DNA of 7,106 nucleotides, from assembly GCA_947178015.1 (NCBI GenBank), contig CAMWWW010000117.1, positions 1 to 7,106 of the forward strand, read 5' to 3'. The stretch is from an uncultured Clostridia bacterium (lineage in GTDB: Bacteria; Bacillota; Clostridia; Lachnospirales; Lachnospiraceae). Below are positions 1 to 6,849 of the stretch, in pieces. The translations under genes and the position numbers were made by a program. The notes below the pieces were generated by a model, which searched no databases, had not been told where the DNA came from, and worked only from the letters and a program-made list of their open reading frames with translations. Positions within the stretch are counted from its first letter, which is position 1. The number at the start of each line of letters is the position of its first letter.

Positions 1-696
1 TTCCTGCATACTGCTTACTTCCCAATACCGATCCCCAGCCAGCATAATCCACAATGACTGCCAAATACGATTATCTGTTATTAGCACTTCATCCCGGTAC
101 TGTGGATCTCTTTTCGCTGTATACAAATATTCCTCCATGGTTTCCAGACTGACAATATCCGAACAGTTCCACTTCTGCCGCAAATCTTCCCGATAGAAAA
201 ATCCCTCGTTATCATGCAGCAGACTGCTGGAACTAAACTGCGGAATCCCGTATAATCCGCCGTCCACTTCCCATTTTTCCAGATATCCCTCATAATAATT
301 GTAATGCTCCACTAATTCTGGAACCAAATATAAATAATCCTTTAAATTCAGAAATGCGTTCTTTGAAATCTGAATCTGATAATCCGAGAAAACACCTCCC
401 GGAATAATGTCATACTCCCCAGAAGCTACCGCGATATTCAGTTGTTTTCTTTCATTTCCCCAAGGAACAAAGGTAAAACGTACCCGGCAGTTCAATTCGG
501 GAACTGTCAGCGCATCCAGCTCCTCATACAACTCCTCCATCCCATCTTCTGGTTCTTTTCCCATCATAATTACACGCAGATTTTCAACGGCTGCTGTCTC
601 CTGAATCTGCTGTATCTCGTCCTTCGCACAGCAGCCTGTCAGCATCAGCACAAACAAAACTGCATACCACATAAGCTGTATCTTGTTTTTTTCCAC
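1..696 (-). CDS. Extracellular solute-binding lipoprotein of a probable sugar ABC transporter (partial, C-terminus off the window)
   Basis: The first 232 codons read open from a GTG start to the window edge. The N-terminus is a lipoprotein signal peptide: basic MEKNK, a hydrophobic stretch at about residues 8-19, and the lipobox L-T-G-C with the acylated Cys at 22. The mature part has features of CUT1/LipO-type binding proteins: a V-P-W-G-N segment near 77-81, ASGEYDI at 91-97, a LNLKDYL segment at 116-122 and a GLYGIP segment at 147-152. The protein is expected to be anchored on the outer face of the membrane and to bind a carbohydrate or similar solute. It lies 25 nt after the histidine kinase stop and so is probably cotranscribed with it. 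The GTG is chosen because it gives a complete signal peptide and has GAAAGGG about 12 nt upstream; the ATG at 672 has no visible ribosome binding site. The ligand cannot be predicted. A kinase-associated sensing role is possible instead of transport. Confidence 0.8.
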   Translation of the reverse strand, partial: MEKNKIQLMWYAVLFVLMLTGCCAKDEIQQIQETAAVENLRVIMMGKEPEDGMEELYEELDALTVPELNCRVRFTFVPWGNERKQLNIAVASGEYDIIPGGVFSDYQIQISKNAFLNLKDYLYLVPELVEHYNYYEGYLEKWEVDGGLYGIPQFSSSSLLHDNEGFFYREDLRQKWNCSDIVSLETMEEYLYTAKRDPQYRDEVLITDNRIWQSLWIMLAGDRYWEVSSMQE

Positions 697-721
697 ACCC
701 CACCATAACCCTTTCTCGTTT

Positions 722-2494
722 TTATTCCTTTTTCCTAATGGGAATACTGATAATAACACAAGTCCCCACGCCGGGCGAGCTTTCAATCTGAATCGGAATT
801 TCTTCTCCATAATATAATGTCAGACGCTTTCTAATATTTTCCATACCATACTGACTCCCGGCTGCAGATTTCTTTTTTTCATTTTCATCCACCCATATCC
901 CTTTCCCGTCATCCATCACGCTCAGCGTAATTCGCTTATCCTCCATCCAACCATTTAAGATAACGACACCTCTCGCATCCTCTTTTTCGTTAATACCATG
1001 TACAATGGCATTTTCCAGAAATGGCTGCAGCGTAATCTTAGGAATCAGACAGCCAAGAATATCCTCATCCACCTCCGCCTCATAGAGAATCCTCCCTCTG
1101 TACCGGCGCCTCTGAATTTCCATATATGCCTCACACATACGTACCTCGTCGCCGATCGATACAATATCCTGTCCCCTGCTCAAGGTCAGACGGTAAAAAT
1201 TTGACATGGACTGCACCACACTCCGAATATTGTCCGTCTCGTTTTTTTGCGCCATCCAATTGATCATATCAAGTGTATTATATAGAAAATGCGGATTGAT
1301 CTGGGATTGTAATGCTTTCAGCTCCAATTGTATTTTCTCCTGTCCCATCACATACTGCTCCTGAAGCAGACCAGATACCTGTTCCGTCATGCTGTTATAC
1401 TGGCCGATAAGTTGTCCTATCTCATCCGAATAATCCTCCCCATTCTCAATTTTTTGAAACACACCATTCTGAACAAGCATTATCTGTGTTTTTAATAGCC
1501 TCAGCCTTTTCGTTATGGATCGGGTCAATGGAATAAATACAATCAGTATCACCAAACATATCAGCAAATACCATATGGCAATTCCAACATTTGCTACATT
1601 TGTCGTCTGCATCAGACGTTCCTTGTCAACGACAGATACCAGATATACATTTGTTGACTCTAAAAGCTGGCTCCGTACCATACAAGCCTTCCCGTCCAGC
1701 AGAATTTCATGAAATTCAGGATGCTTTTCATTTCTGATGCCAAAAGGAATCCTGAGAAGCGTATTCTCTTCCCCGTTTGCGGCCAGCAGATTTCCCTCTT
1801 CTGTCTCCATATAAACTGCCTGTCCCTCCACCGTCCCTATCATCATCTCTTCCAAAATATCTCGCTCCAGCGAGACCGCCAGAACACCAATATCCTTAGA
1901 ATAATCCTCTTGATCCCAAAGCTCTCTAGCAATCGCTACATATGTCTGGCTTGTATCATACTTGTCTTCACTGAAACAAATCCACGTGGGAGTGCCGTGA
2001 TTATTCATCAACTCTTTATACCACTCCGTCTGCTTGGCAGTATTTATAGAACGATATCGTCCTCTGCTGTCGTTGACCACTGGCAGCGCATCATCTACAT
2101 AAAACCAGATATTACTGGTTTCAAATGCCATCTCCATGCCATATGCATAGGAATCAATATTTTCAAAATCCGCAAGCTTCTGCGCAAGTGCCTTCTCCTC
2201 TCCTGTCAGCTTCAGACTTAAATTCACCATATCATTCACCGCAAGCATGGTGGAAATATGATGCAGACGGGACAGTTTATCCTCAAGCGCCTGTGACGTC
2301 TGCTCATAGCCTTGATTCAGTGCATACATCTGCTGATTATAGGATTGCTGCTGAATTCCCTTCACAGAAATCACCAAACCAACACCTATTGGAAACATTC
2401 CCGCCAGACAGACCAGAATAATGATCTTTGTGCTGAGAGACAATTTATAACACCATAGTTTTATCAACCTACTGCTAACTTTCATCGCCCCCAT
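722..2494 (-). CDS. YesM-type membrane sensor histidine kinase
   Basis: A 590-residue sensor kinase that phosphorylates the adjacent response regulator. TM1 lies at about residues 22-45 and TM2 at about 303-325. They enclose an extracytoplasmic domain of about 255 residues whose size and W-Y-containing segments fit a dCache-like sensor. A HAMP linker follows at about 320-375. The His_kinase-family phosphoacceptor region contains INPHFLYN with His402. The ATPase domain has an N-box (LQPFLENAIVHG, 489-500, Asn495), DDGKG at 528-532, YGMENIRKRL at 549-558 and GVGT at 575-578, so the catalytic motifs look intact. The length is typical of the YesM/LytS-like class. The start overlaps the end of the regulator gene by 20 nt; an alternative ATG at 2485 (MKVSS) would overlap by 11 nt and is preceded by GGGGGC. 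Either overlap implies translational coupling. The stimulus is unknown; the neighbours suggest a sugar or oligosaccharide. Confidence 0.93.
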   Translation of the reverse strand: MGAMKVSSRLIKLWCYKLSLSTKIIILVCLAGMFPIGVGLVISVKGIQQQSYNQQMYALNQGYEQTSQALEDKLSRLHHISTMLAVNDMVNLSLKLTGEEKALAQKLADFENIDSYAYGMEMAFETSNIWFYVDDALPVVNDSRGRYRSINTAKQTEWYKELMNNHGTPTWICFSEDKYDTSQTYVAIARELWDQEDYSKDIGVLAVSLERDILEEMMIGTVEGQAVYMETEEGNLLAANGEENTLLRIPFGIRNEKHPEFHEILLDGKACMVRSQLLESTNVYLVSVVDKERLMQTTNVANVGIAIWYLLICLVILIVFIPLTRSITKRLRLLKTQIMLVQNGVFQKIENGEDYSDEIGQLIGQYNSMTEQVSGLLQEQYVMGQEKIQLELKALQSQINPHFLYNTLDMINWMAQKNETDNIRSVVQSMSNFYRLTLSRGQDIVSIGDEVRMCEAYMEIQRRRYRGRILYEAEVDEDILGCLIPKITLQPFLENAIVHGINEKEDARGVVILNGWMEDKRITLSVMDDGKGIWVDENEKKKSAAGSQYGMENIRKRLTLYYGEEIPIQIESSPGVGTCVIISIPIRKKE

Positions 2495-4013
2495 TCTGCC
2501 TGCGGTATTCCATTGGCGTCATATTCGTCACCTCCCGAAATACTTTGGCAAAATAATTGGCATTTGCATATCCGCACTTCTCCGCAATCTCCGTAATTTT
2601 ATCATATCCCTGTTCCAGCATACGCTTTGCCTTATCCAGCCGATAATTACTCAAATACTGCTTTATCGTCATTTTCATCTCCTGCTTAAACAGAACATTC
2701 AGATAAGCAGACGACAGGTGCAGCTCTTCTGCGATCTTCGTCACACTCAAAGACTCCTCCTGATAATGTTCTGTAATATATTCCCGCACACCACACACAA
2801 TCCTGCTGTATCCTGACTGTTCCTGCTGGTACTCCTTCATAAAATCCATTATCTGAAAAAACAGATCCCGGATCTCCCCCAACGTCCCCAGCTCCATCAT
2901 ATACGCTGCGATATCTTCCTCACATCGGATGGACGGATGCGCATCGTACAGATAGGGATATTTCTGATACAAAGCATTAAAAAAAGCGATCAGCAAAGTA
3001 TACACCTGCTCCTTGTGGTAATATTTGCGCAAGTTAAGTTGTTCAAACAATTCCTTGCACCACTGTTCCAAATGCAATGTAGATTCTGACATTACCTGAA
3101 GAAATTCCCCATAGATGCTTGGATTAATAAACGTCTTCTGCATAATCGTCTCGTCAATGCCAAACAGCCTCTGATCCGCCTGATAAAATGCACAATTTAT
3201 CGCCATATTGGCCGTTTTGTAACTGTTATGCACATTATGGTAATTCTGTGCTTCCACGCCCATACCAATACATAGCTCCGGTATTCTATCCAAAATCTTA
3301 TAATAAAGAGGCATAAGACGATACTGCTCTTCTTCCTGATACGAAACAATAAATTCATACTGCCTTTTTTCTGCATTATAATTAGAAACAACCCCAAAAC
3401 CAGCATCTTGTATCATTTCTTTGATAAGTTCCGTTCGCCATGTCTCTCCGCCTCCGCTTTCAGATTCCCGCCGAACTATCGCCGTCAAGCATTGAAAGCA
3501 GCCTCCTTTCACAAGAATTCCCGTCTCCTGAAAAAGCTTACCAAGTGTTCTCTTATCAACCTCTTTCTCTGTCAGTAGCCGAAACAGCTTTTGCTGTTGC
3601 AGCTCATAATACTCCTCCACAGCTGCTTTTCCCTGATTGATGCGCCGGATATCCTCCACAGCTCTTGCGATCGCTCTGTCCAACGCCAGCAAATCCACCG
3701 GCTTCTCTATATAATCTATGGCTGCAAGCTGAATGGCACTTTTTAAATACTCAATTTCCATATAGCCGCTGATAAATATAATCCGGCTCTCCGGGCAAGT
3801 CTGAAACAGTCTTTCTGCAAATGCAATCCCATCCATCTGCGGCATACGAATATCAGAGATAACAATATCCGGCCGAAACCACTGTGCAATCCGGGCTGCC
3901 TCCGCACCGTTCACCGCCTGCATAATCTCATCTACACCAAATTTCTCCCAATCAACAGCCTCAATCAATCCTTCTCTTGTATAATCCTCATCATCCGCTA
4001 TCAAAGCTTTCAT
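2475..4013 (-). CDS. YesN-type response regulator with receiver and AraC-family DNA-binding domains
   Basis: A 512-residue cytoplasmic transcription regulator, the partner of the following kinase. The receiver domain spans about residues 1-122, with acidic residues Asp7 and Asp8, phosphoacceptor Asp54 in VISDIRMP, Ser82 in FISGY and Lys104 in EKP, so it should be phosphorylatable. A middle region of about 270 residues has no motif I recognise, as is usual in YesN proteins. The C-terminal AraC/XylS domain (about 405-507) has two helix-turn-helix units, around LSVTKIAEELHLSSAYL (422-438) and KITEIAEKCGYANANYF (472-488), ending in the family signature FREVTNMTPMEYRR. The ATG at 4013 is preceded by a GGCGGGG purine-rich site and by a sigma-A-like promoter, and it opens directly into the receiver. 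It is first in a regulator-kinase-lipoprotein operon. Such regulators commonly activate carbohydrate transport and hydrolase genes; the targets are not visible here, apart from possible autoregulation. Confidence 0.94.
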   Translation of the reverse strand: MKALIADDEDYTREGLIEAVDWEKFGVDEIMQAVNGAEAARIAQWFRPDIVISDIRMPQMDGIAFAERLFQTCPESRIIFISGYMEIEYLKSAIQLAAIDYIEKPVDLLALDRAIARAVEDIRRINQGKAAVEEYYELQQQKLFRLLTEKEVDKRTLGKLFQETGILVKGGCFQCLTAIVRRESESGGGETWRTELIKEMIQDAGFGVVSNYNAEKRQYEFIVSYQEEEQYRLMPLYYKILDRIPELCIGMGVEAQNYHNVHNSYKTANMAINCAFYQADQRLFGIDETIMQKTFINPSIYGEFLQVMSESTLHLEQWCKELFEQLNLRKYYHKEQVYTLLIAFFNALYQKYPYLYDAHPSIRCEEDIAAYMMELGTLGEIRDLFFQIMDFMKEYQQEQSGYSRIVCGVREYITEHYQEESLSVTKIAEELHLSSAYLNVLFKQEMKMTIKQYLSNYRLDKAKRMLEQGYDKITEIAEKCGYANANYFAKVFREVTNMTPMEYRRQNGGDES

Positions 4014-4054
4014 ACCAATCCCCGCCTTTCTAATACCTCAAAAAACTTTAGTGT

Positions 4055-4084
4055 ATTATATATGAAAACTCAATTCTGTGTAAA
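4055..4084 (-). promoter_or_regulatory. Promoter of the regulator-kinase-lipoprotein operon
   Basis: On the minus strand a TTTACA -35 box (4084-4079, five of six consensus bases) is separated by 18 nt from a perfect TATAAT -10 box (4060-4055). Transcription would start near 4048, leaving a 5' leader of about 35 nt before the regulator ATG. It lies just downstream of the pnp terminator, which isolates the operon from pnp transcription. Two direct GTAAAG copies (plus-strand sense, 4080-4085 and 4087-4092) lie on and next to the -35 box. Confidence 0.7.
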
Positions 4085-4140
4085 GAGTAAAGAAGCTGGA
4101 AAAAGGGTAATTTTCATTTCTTTTGGGCGCCCGTGTACAT

Positions 4141-4177
4141 AAAAAACGGGAGCAGCTTTCTCTTTAAGCTGTTCCCG
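4141..4177 (-). terminator. Intrinsic terminator after pnp, possibly bidirectional
   Basis: A hairpin with two 12-nt arms (4177-4166 and 4158-4147), a 7-nt loop and a single A·C mismatch is followed on the minus strand by six T residues (4146-4141). It begins 10 nt after the pnp stop codon. On the plus strand the same hairpin is followed by GATC and six T residues (4181-4186), so it could also stop transcription from the other direction. Confidence 0.9.
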
Positions 4178-4187
4178 ATCTTTTTTG

Positions 4188-6302
4188 TTATTCTTGATTT
4201 TTAAGCTTTGCCTCTGCGGCTTTCACATCCTTGATGCTGAAGCTTATCCTACCCATCTTGTCTTTGCCAAGGCATACTACCTTCACCACATCGCCCAGCG
4301 TCAGCACATCCTCCACGCGGTTGATCCTCTCTTTACAGATCTTGGAAATATGAACCATTCCTTCCTTGCCCGGAGCAAATTCCAGAAATGCGCCAAACTC
4401 TTTTATACTAATAACCTTTCCAGTAAATATCTGCCCTTCTTCAAAATCTGTGACAATCGTCTGTATATATTGCACCGCTTTATCCATCATTGTCTGATCT
4501 GTTCCACATACCGATACAGCACCGTCGTCCGTGATATCAATCTTGACACCTGTCTCCTCGATGATAGCATTGATGGTCTTTCCTCTCTGTCCTACCACAT
4601 CGCCAATTTTTGCCGGATCAATCTGAATCTGAATGATCTTCGGCGCATACGCTCCAACCTCCGCTCTTGGTTCCCGAATCACAGGAGCCATCACCTCATC
4701 CAGAATATAGAGCCTTGCCTCTCTGGTTCTAGCAATCGCTTCTTCAATAATCTGTCTTGTCAGGCCATGGATTTTAATATCCATCTGAATCGCCGTGATA
4801 CCTTCCTGTGTACCCGCCACCTTAAAGTCCATATCACCAAAGAAATCCTCCAGCCCCTGAATATCCGTCAACACGATATAATCATCATCCGTCTCTCCTG
4901 TCACCAATCCACAGGAAATTCCCGCCACCGCCTTTTTAATCGGCACTCCAGCCGCCATCAAAGACATGGTTGACGCACAAATGGAAGCCTGCGAAGTGGA
5001 ACCGTTGGACTCAAAGGTCTCCGAAACCGTTCGGATCGCATATGGGAATTCTGCTTCACTTGGAAGCACTGGCACAAGCGCTCTCTCAGCAAGCGCACCA
5101 TGACCAATCTCGCGGCGTCCCGGTCCTCTGGACGGTTTTGTCTCTCCAACGGAATAGGACGGGAAATTATAATGGTGCATATAGCGCTTGCTTGTCTCGT
5201 TTTCATCCAGACCATCCAGACGCTGCGCCTCAGCAAGCGGAGCAAGCGTAGTGACCGTACAGATCTGTGTCTGCCCTCTGGTAAACATAGCCGATCCATG
5301 TACCCTTGGAATTATATCGATCTCTGCCGCAAGTGGGCGAATCTGTGTGATCTGTCTGCCGTCTGGTCTTTTGTGATCCTTGAGAATCATCTTTCGCACT
5401 GTTTTTTTCTGGTATTGATAAAGCGCCTCATCCAGAAGGGGAAGCCATTCCTCCTTGTCGGCAAAAGCTTCTAAAAGCTTCTCCTTGACTTCGCGGATAT
5501 TCTCCTCCCTTTTCTGTTTCTCATCGGTAAAGACTGCCTCCTCCATATCCTCCGGCGTAACAATCTCTCTTATCGCTGCAAACAGCTCTTCTGGCACGGC
5601 ACAACTTGTATAAGAATGTTTCGGCTTGCCGCACTCAGCAACAATCTGATCGATAAATGCAATCACTTCCTGATTTACCCTGTGCGCCTCAAAGATAGCC
5701 TCTATCATCTTATCCTCAGGGACTTCATTTGCCCCCGCCTCAATCATAATTACCTTCTCTCTGGTGGACGCCACGGTCAGCTTAAGGTCAGAAACTAAAT
5801 TTTGTGCTGCATTTGGATTTATCACAAATTTTCCATCAATCAGACCAATCTGCGTCGTCGCGCACGGTCCGTCAAATGGAATATCTGAGATAGCCGTTGC
5901 AATCGCAGAACCTAACATAGCTGTCAACTCTGGGCTGCACTCTGGATCTACAGACATCACCATATTATTTAATGTGACATCATTTCTATAATCCTTTGGA
6001 AACAGCGGGCGCATCGGTCGGTCAATCACGCGGGAGGTCAAAATGGCATTTTCTGATGCCTTTCCCTCTCTTTTATTAAAACCGCCCGGTATCTTTCCAA
6101 CTGCATATAGTTTTTCCTCATATTCCACGCTTAGAGGAAAGAAATCAATTCCTTCTCTTGGTGCATCGGAAGCTGTCGCTGTGGAGAGCACTACTGTGTC
6201 CCCATAATGCATAAATGCTGCACCATTTGCCTGCGCCGCCACTCTGCCGACATCCACTCTCAGAGGTCTTCCGGCTAATTCCATTGTAAAACTCTTGTAC
6301 AT
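4188..6302 (-). CDS. pnp: Polyribonucleotide nucleotidyltransferase (PNPase)
   Basis: A 3'-to-5' phosphorolytic exoribonuclease that releases nucleoside diphosphates and acts in mRNA decay and RNA quality control as a homotrimer in the cytoplasm. The 704-residue product has the normal length and order: a first RNase PH-like domain (about 1-215, with RPMRPLF at 95-101), a helical linker, a catalytic second RNase PH-like domain (about 312-540), a KH domain with GQRG at 571-574, and an S1 domain at about 622-692. GRREIGHGALAERAL (395-409), SNGSTSQAS (432-440) and FFGDMDF with Asp486, Asp490 and Asp492 mark the active centre, so the enzyme should be active. The start MYKSFTMELAGR is chosen because AGGAGG lies 6 nt upstream of it. 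The ATG at 6326 is in frame but would translate through the ribosome binding site. The gene follows rpsO, as in many bacteria, separated by a terminator and a long leader hairpin. Confidence 0.98.
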   Translation of the reverse strand: MYKSFTMELAGRPLRVDVGRVAAQANGAAFMHYGDTVVLSTATASDAPREGIDFFPLSVEYEEKLYAVGKIPGGFNKREGKASENAILTSRVIDRPMRPLFPKDYRNDVTLNNMVMSVDPECSPELTAMLGSAIATAISDIPFDGPCATTQIGLIDGKFVINPNAAQNLVSDLKLTVASTREKVIMIEAGANEVPEDKMIEAIFEAHRVNQEVIAFIDQIVAECGKPKHSYTSCAVPEELFAAIREIVTPEDMEEAVFTDEKQKREENIREVKEKLLEAFADKEEWLPLLDEALYQYQKKTVRKMILKDHKRPDGRQITQIRPLAAEIDIIPRVHGSAMFTRGQTQICTVTTLAPLAEAQRLDGLDENETSKRYMHHYNFPSYSVGETKPSRGPGRREIGHGALAERALVPVLPSEAEFPYAIRTVSETFESNGSTSQASICASTMSLMAAGVPIKKAVAGISCGLVTGETDDDYIVLTDIQGLEDFFGDMDFKVAGTQEGITAIQMDIKIHGLTRQIIEEAIARTREARLYILDEVMAPVIREPRAEVGAYAPKIIQIQIDPAKIGDVVGQRGKTINAIIEETGVKIDITDDGAVSVCGTDQTMMDKAVQYIQTIVTDFEEGQIFTGKVISIKEFGAFLEFAPGKEGMVHISKICKERINRVEDVLTLGDVVKVVCLGKDKMGRISFSIKDVKAAEAKLKNQE

Positions 6303-6308
6303 ATTGTA

Positions 6309-6315
6309 CCTCCTT
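6309..6315 (-). promoter_or_regulatory. Ribosome binding site that fixes the pnp start
   Basis: AAGGAGG on the minus strand ends 6 nt before the ATG at 6302, an ideal position. This argues against the upstream in-frame ATG at 6326, whose reading frame would cover this site. The long leader hairpin ends at 6333, about 18 nt before this site. Confidence 0.92.
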
Positions 6316-6332
6316 CTGCTTTTCAACTTCCA

Positions 6333-6409
6333 GCCGAAGATACCGAAACTACTGAACTATGCACGACTTATCATGCACACTTCAGTGGTCCCGGAATTTA
6401 TCTTCAGGC
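6333..6409 (-). promoter_or_regulatory. Long imperfect stem-loop in the pnp leader, candidate RNase-processing and autoregulation element
   Basis: Reading the minus strand as RNA, this 77-nt segment folds into one nearly continuous stem of about 32 pairs. From base to tip: GCC/GGC (6409-6407 with 6335-6333), a bulged U6406, GAAGAUA/UAUCUUC (6405-6399 with 6342-6336), a four-nt bulge (6398-6395), seven pairs (6394-6388 with 6343-6349, including two G·U), a C·A mismatch, six pairs ACUGAA/UUCAGU (6386-6381 with 6351-6356), a G·G mismatch, nine pairs (6379-6371 with 6358-6366), and a UAAG tetraloop. No U-tract follows it, so it is not a terminator. A double-stranded pnp leader is known in E. coli, where RNase III cuts it and PNPase then represses its own expression. 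The fold is seen in the sequence; the function is inferred. Confidence 0.75.
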
Positions 6410-6411
6410 GG

Positions 6412-6438
6412 AAAAAATGAGGCGGATCGCTCCGCCCC
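6412..6438 (-). terminator. Intrinsic terminator/attenuator between rpsO and pnp
   Basis: An 8-nt stem (6438-6431 with 6426-6419, one G·U pair, mostly G-C) closes a GCGA loop and is followed by A and six T residues (6417-6412). It starts 10 nt past the rpsO stop codon. I see no good promoter between it and pnp, so pnp transcription probably relies on partial readthrough. Confidence 0.85.
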
Positions 6439-6448
6439 TTATGCTTCA

Positions 6449-6715
6449 TTACTTTCTGATGTTCAACTTTTCAATCAGAGCACGGTAGCCGTCCAGATTT
6501 GTCTTCTTCAAATAGTCAAGTAAACCTCTTCTCTGACCAACCATCTGCAAAAGACCTCTTCTGGAATGATGATCCTTCGGGTTCTTCTTCAGATGCTCTG
6601 TAAGCTCTGTAATTCTCTCTGTAAGAATCGCAATCTGAACCTCTGGTGAACCGGTATCATTCGGTGTCCTTCCATAAGTTTTGACAAGCTCTGCTTTCTT
6701 TTCCTTTGAAATCAT
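6449..6715 (-). CDS. rpsO: 30S ribosomal protein S15
   Basis: An 88-residue protein of the usual S15 length. It binds the central domain of 16S rRNA (helices 20-22) and is a primary binder in assembly of the 30S platform. Family hallmarks are visible: TGSPEVQIAILTERI at about 21-35, the DHHSRRGL segment at 48-55, the GQRRGLLDYL segment at 60-69, and a basic C-terminal tail. The ATG is preceded by a perfect AGGAGG (6728-6723) with a 7-nt spacer. It is the first gene of the rpsO-pnp pair. Its own promoter and structured leader lie upstream and suggest feedback control by S15. Confidence 0.98.
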   Translation of the reverse strand: MISKEKKAELVKTYGRTPNDTGSPEVQIAILTERITELTEHLKKNPKDHHSRRGLLQMVGQRRGLLDYLKKTNLDGYRALIEKLNIRK

Positions 6716-6799
6716 GTTTCATCCTCCTGAATTTTATAATTATCCCCAGCACTAAGCATCGGTTGGAGCTTCCGAATACCGAGTACAGGTTACTGCACA
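6716..6799 (-). promoter_or_regulatory. Structured rpsO 5' leader, candidate S15 autoregulatory RNA
   Basis: This is the leader from the predicted start site to the rpsO ATG. On the minus strand an outer stem GUACU/AGUGC (6786-6782 with 6753-6749; beyond a U·U mismatch it extends by CC/GG) encloses CGGU/ACCG (6781-6778 with 6763-6760) and a small GGA/UCC hairpin (6773-6771 with 6767-6765). The unpaired GCUU at 6757-6754 is complementary to AAGC at 6771-6768, so a pseudoknot or alternative pairing is possible. S15 leaders in several bacterial groups mimic the 16S rRNA site. The pairing is seen; assignment as an S15 element rests on its position and structure and was not checked against a covariance model. 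Confidence 0.5.
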
Positions 6800-6805
6800 A
6801 AGACG

Positions 6806-6834
6806 AGTATAGCACAGGATATATATTTTGTCAA
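6806..6834 (-). promoter_or_regulatory. Proximal rpsO promoter
   Basis: On the minus strand a perfect TTGACA (6834-6829), a 17-nt spacer and TATACT (6811-6806, five of six), with a TG one base before the -10 (extended -10). The predicted start is near 6799, giving an 84-nt leader. It is a near-consensus housekeeping promoter, as expected for a ribosomal protein gene. Part of a TCAAAG/CTTTGA inverted repeat (6831-6849) overlaps the -35 box. Confidence 0.85.
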
Positions 6835-6849
6835 AGAGTTTTTCTTTGA

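Noticed and set aside
670..672. ATG at 672 as the start of the solute-binding lipoprotein
   Set aside because: No ribosome binding site precedes it, and it would remove the basic n-region of the signal peptide. The GTG at 696 gives a complete lipoprotein signal.
1709..2421. Plus-strand open frames opposite the histidine kinase
   Set aside because: They overlap one another and are antisense to well-supported kinase coding sequence, with no ribosome binding sites or recognisable domains.
4185..4973. 262-codon plus-strand open frame opposite pnp
   Set aside because: It lies entirely antisense to the conserved S1, KH and catalytic regions of PNPase, has a Cys/His/Arg/Ser-rich composition typical of antisense shadows, and matches no family I recognise.
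6303..6326. Upstream in-frame ATG at 6326 as the pnp start
   Set aside because: It would add MKSRRRYN by translating the AGGAGG ribosome binding site. The ATG at 6302 has ideal spacing and gives the standard MYKSF N-terminus.
6333..6409. pnp leader hairpin as a terminator, tRNA or transposon end
   Set aside because: There is no U-tract after it, no cloverleaf or anticodon arm, and no flanking duplication. A regulatory or processing stem-loop fits better.
6434..6467. Weak promoter (TTGAAC, 17 nt, CATAAG) at the 3' end of rpsO that might serve pnp
   Set aside because: Both boxes match only four of six consensus bases, and the start site would fall inside the rpsO terminator hairpin. This is not enough to call.
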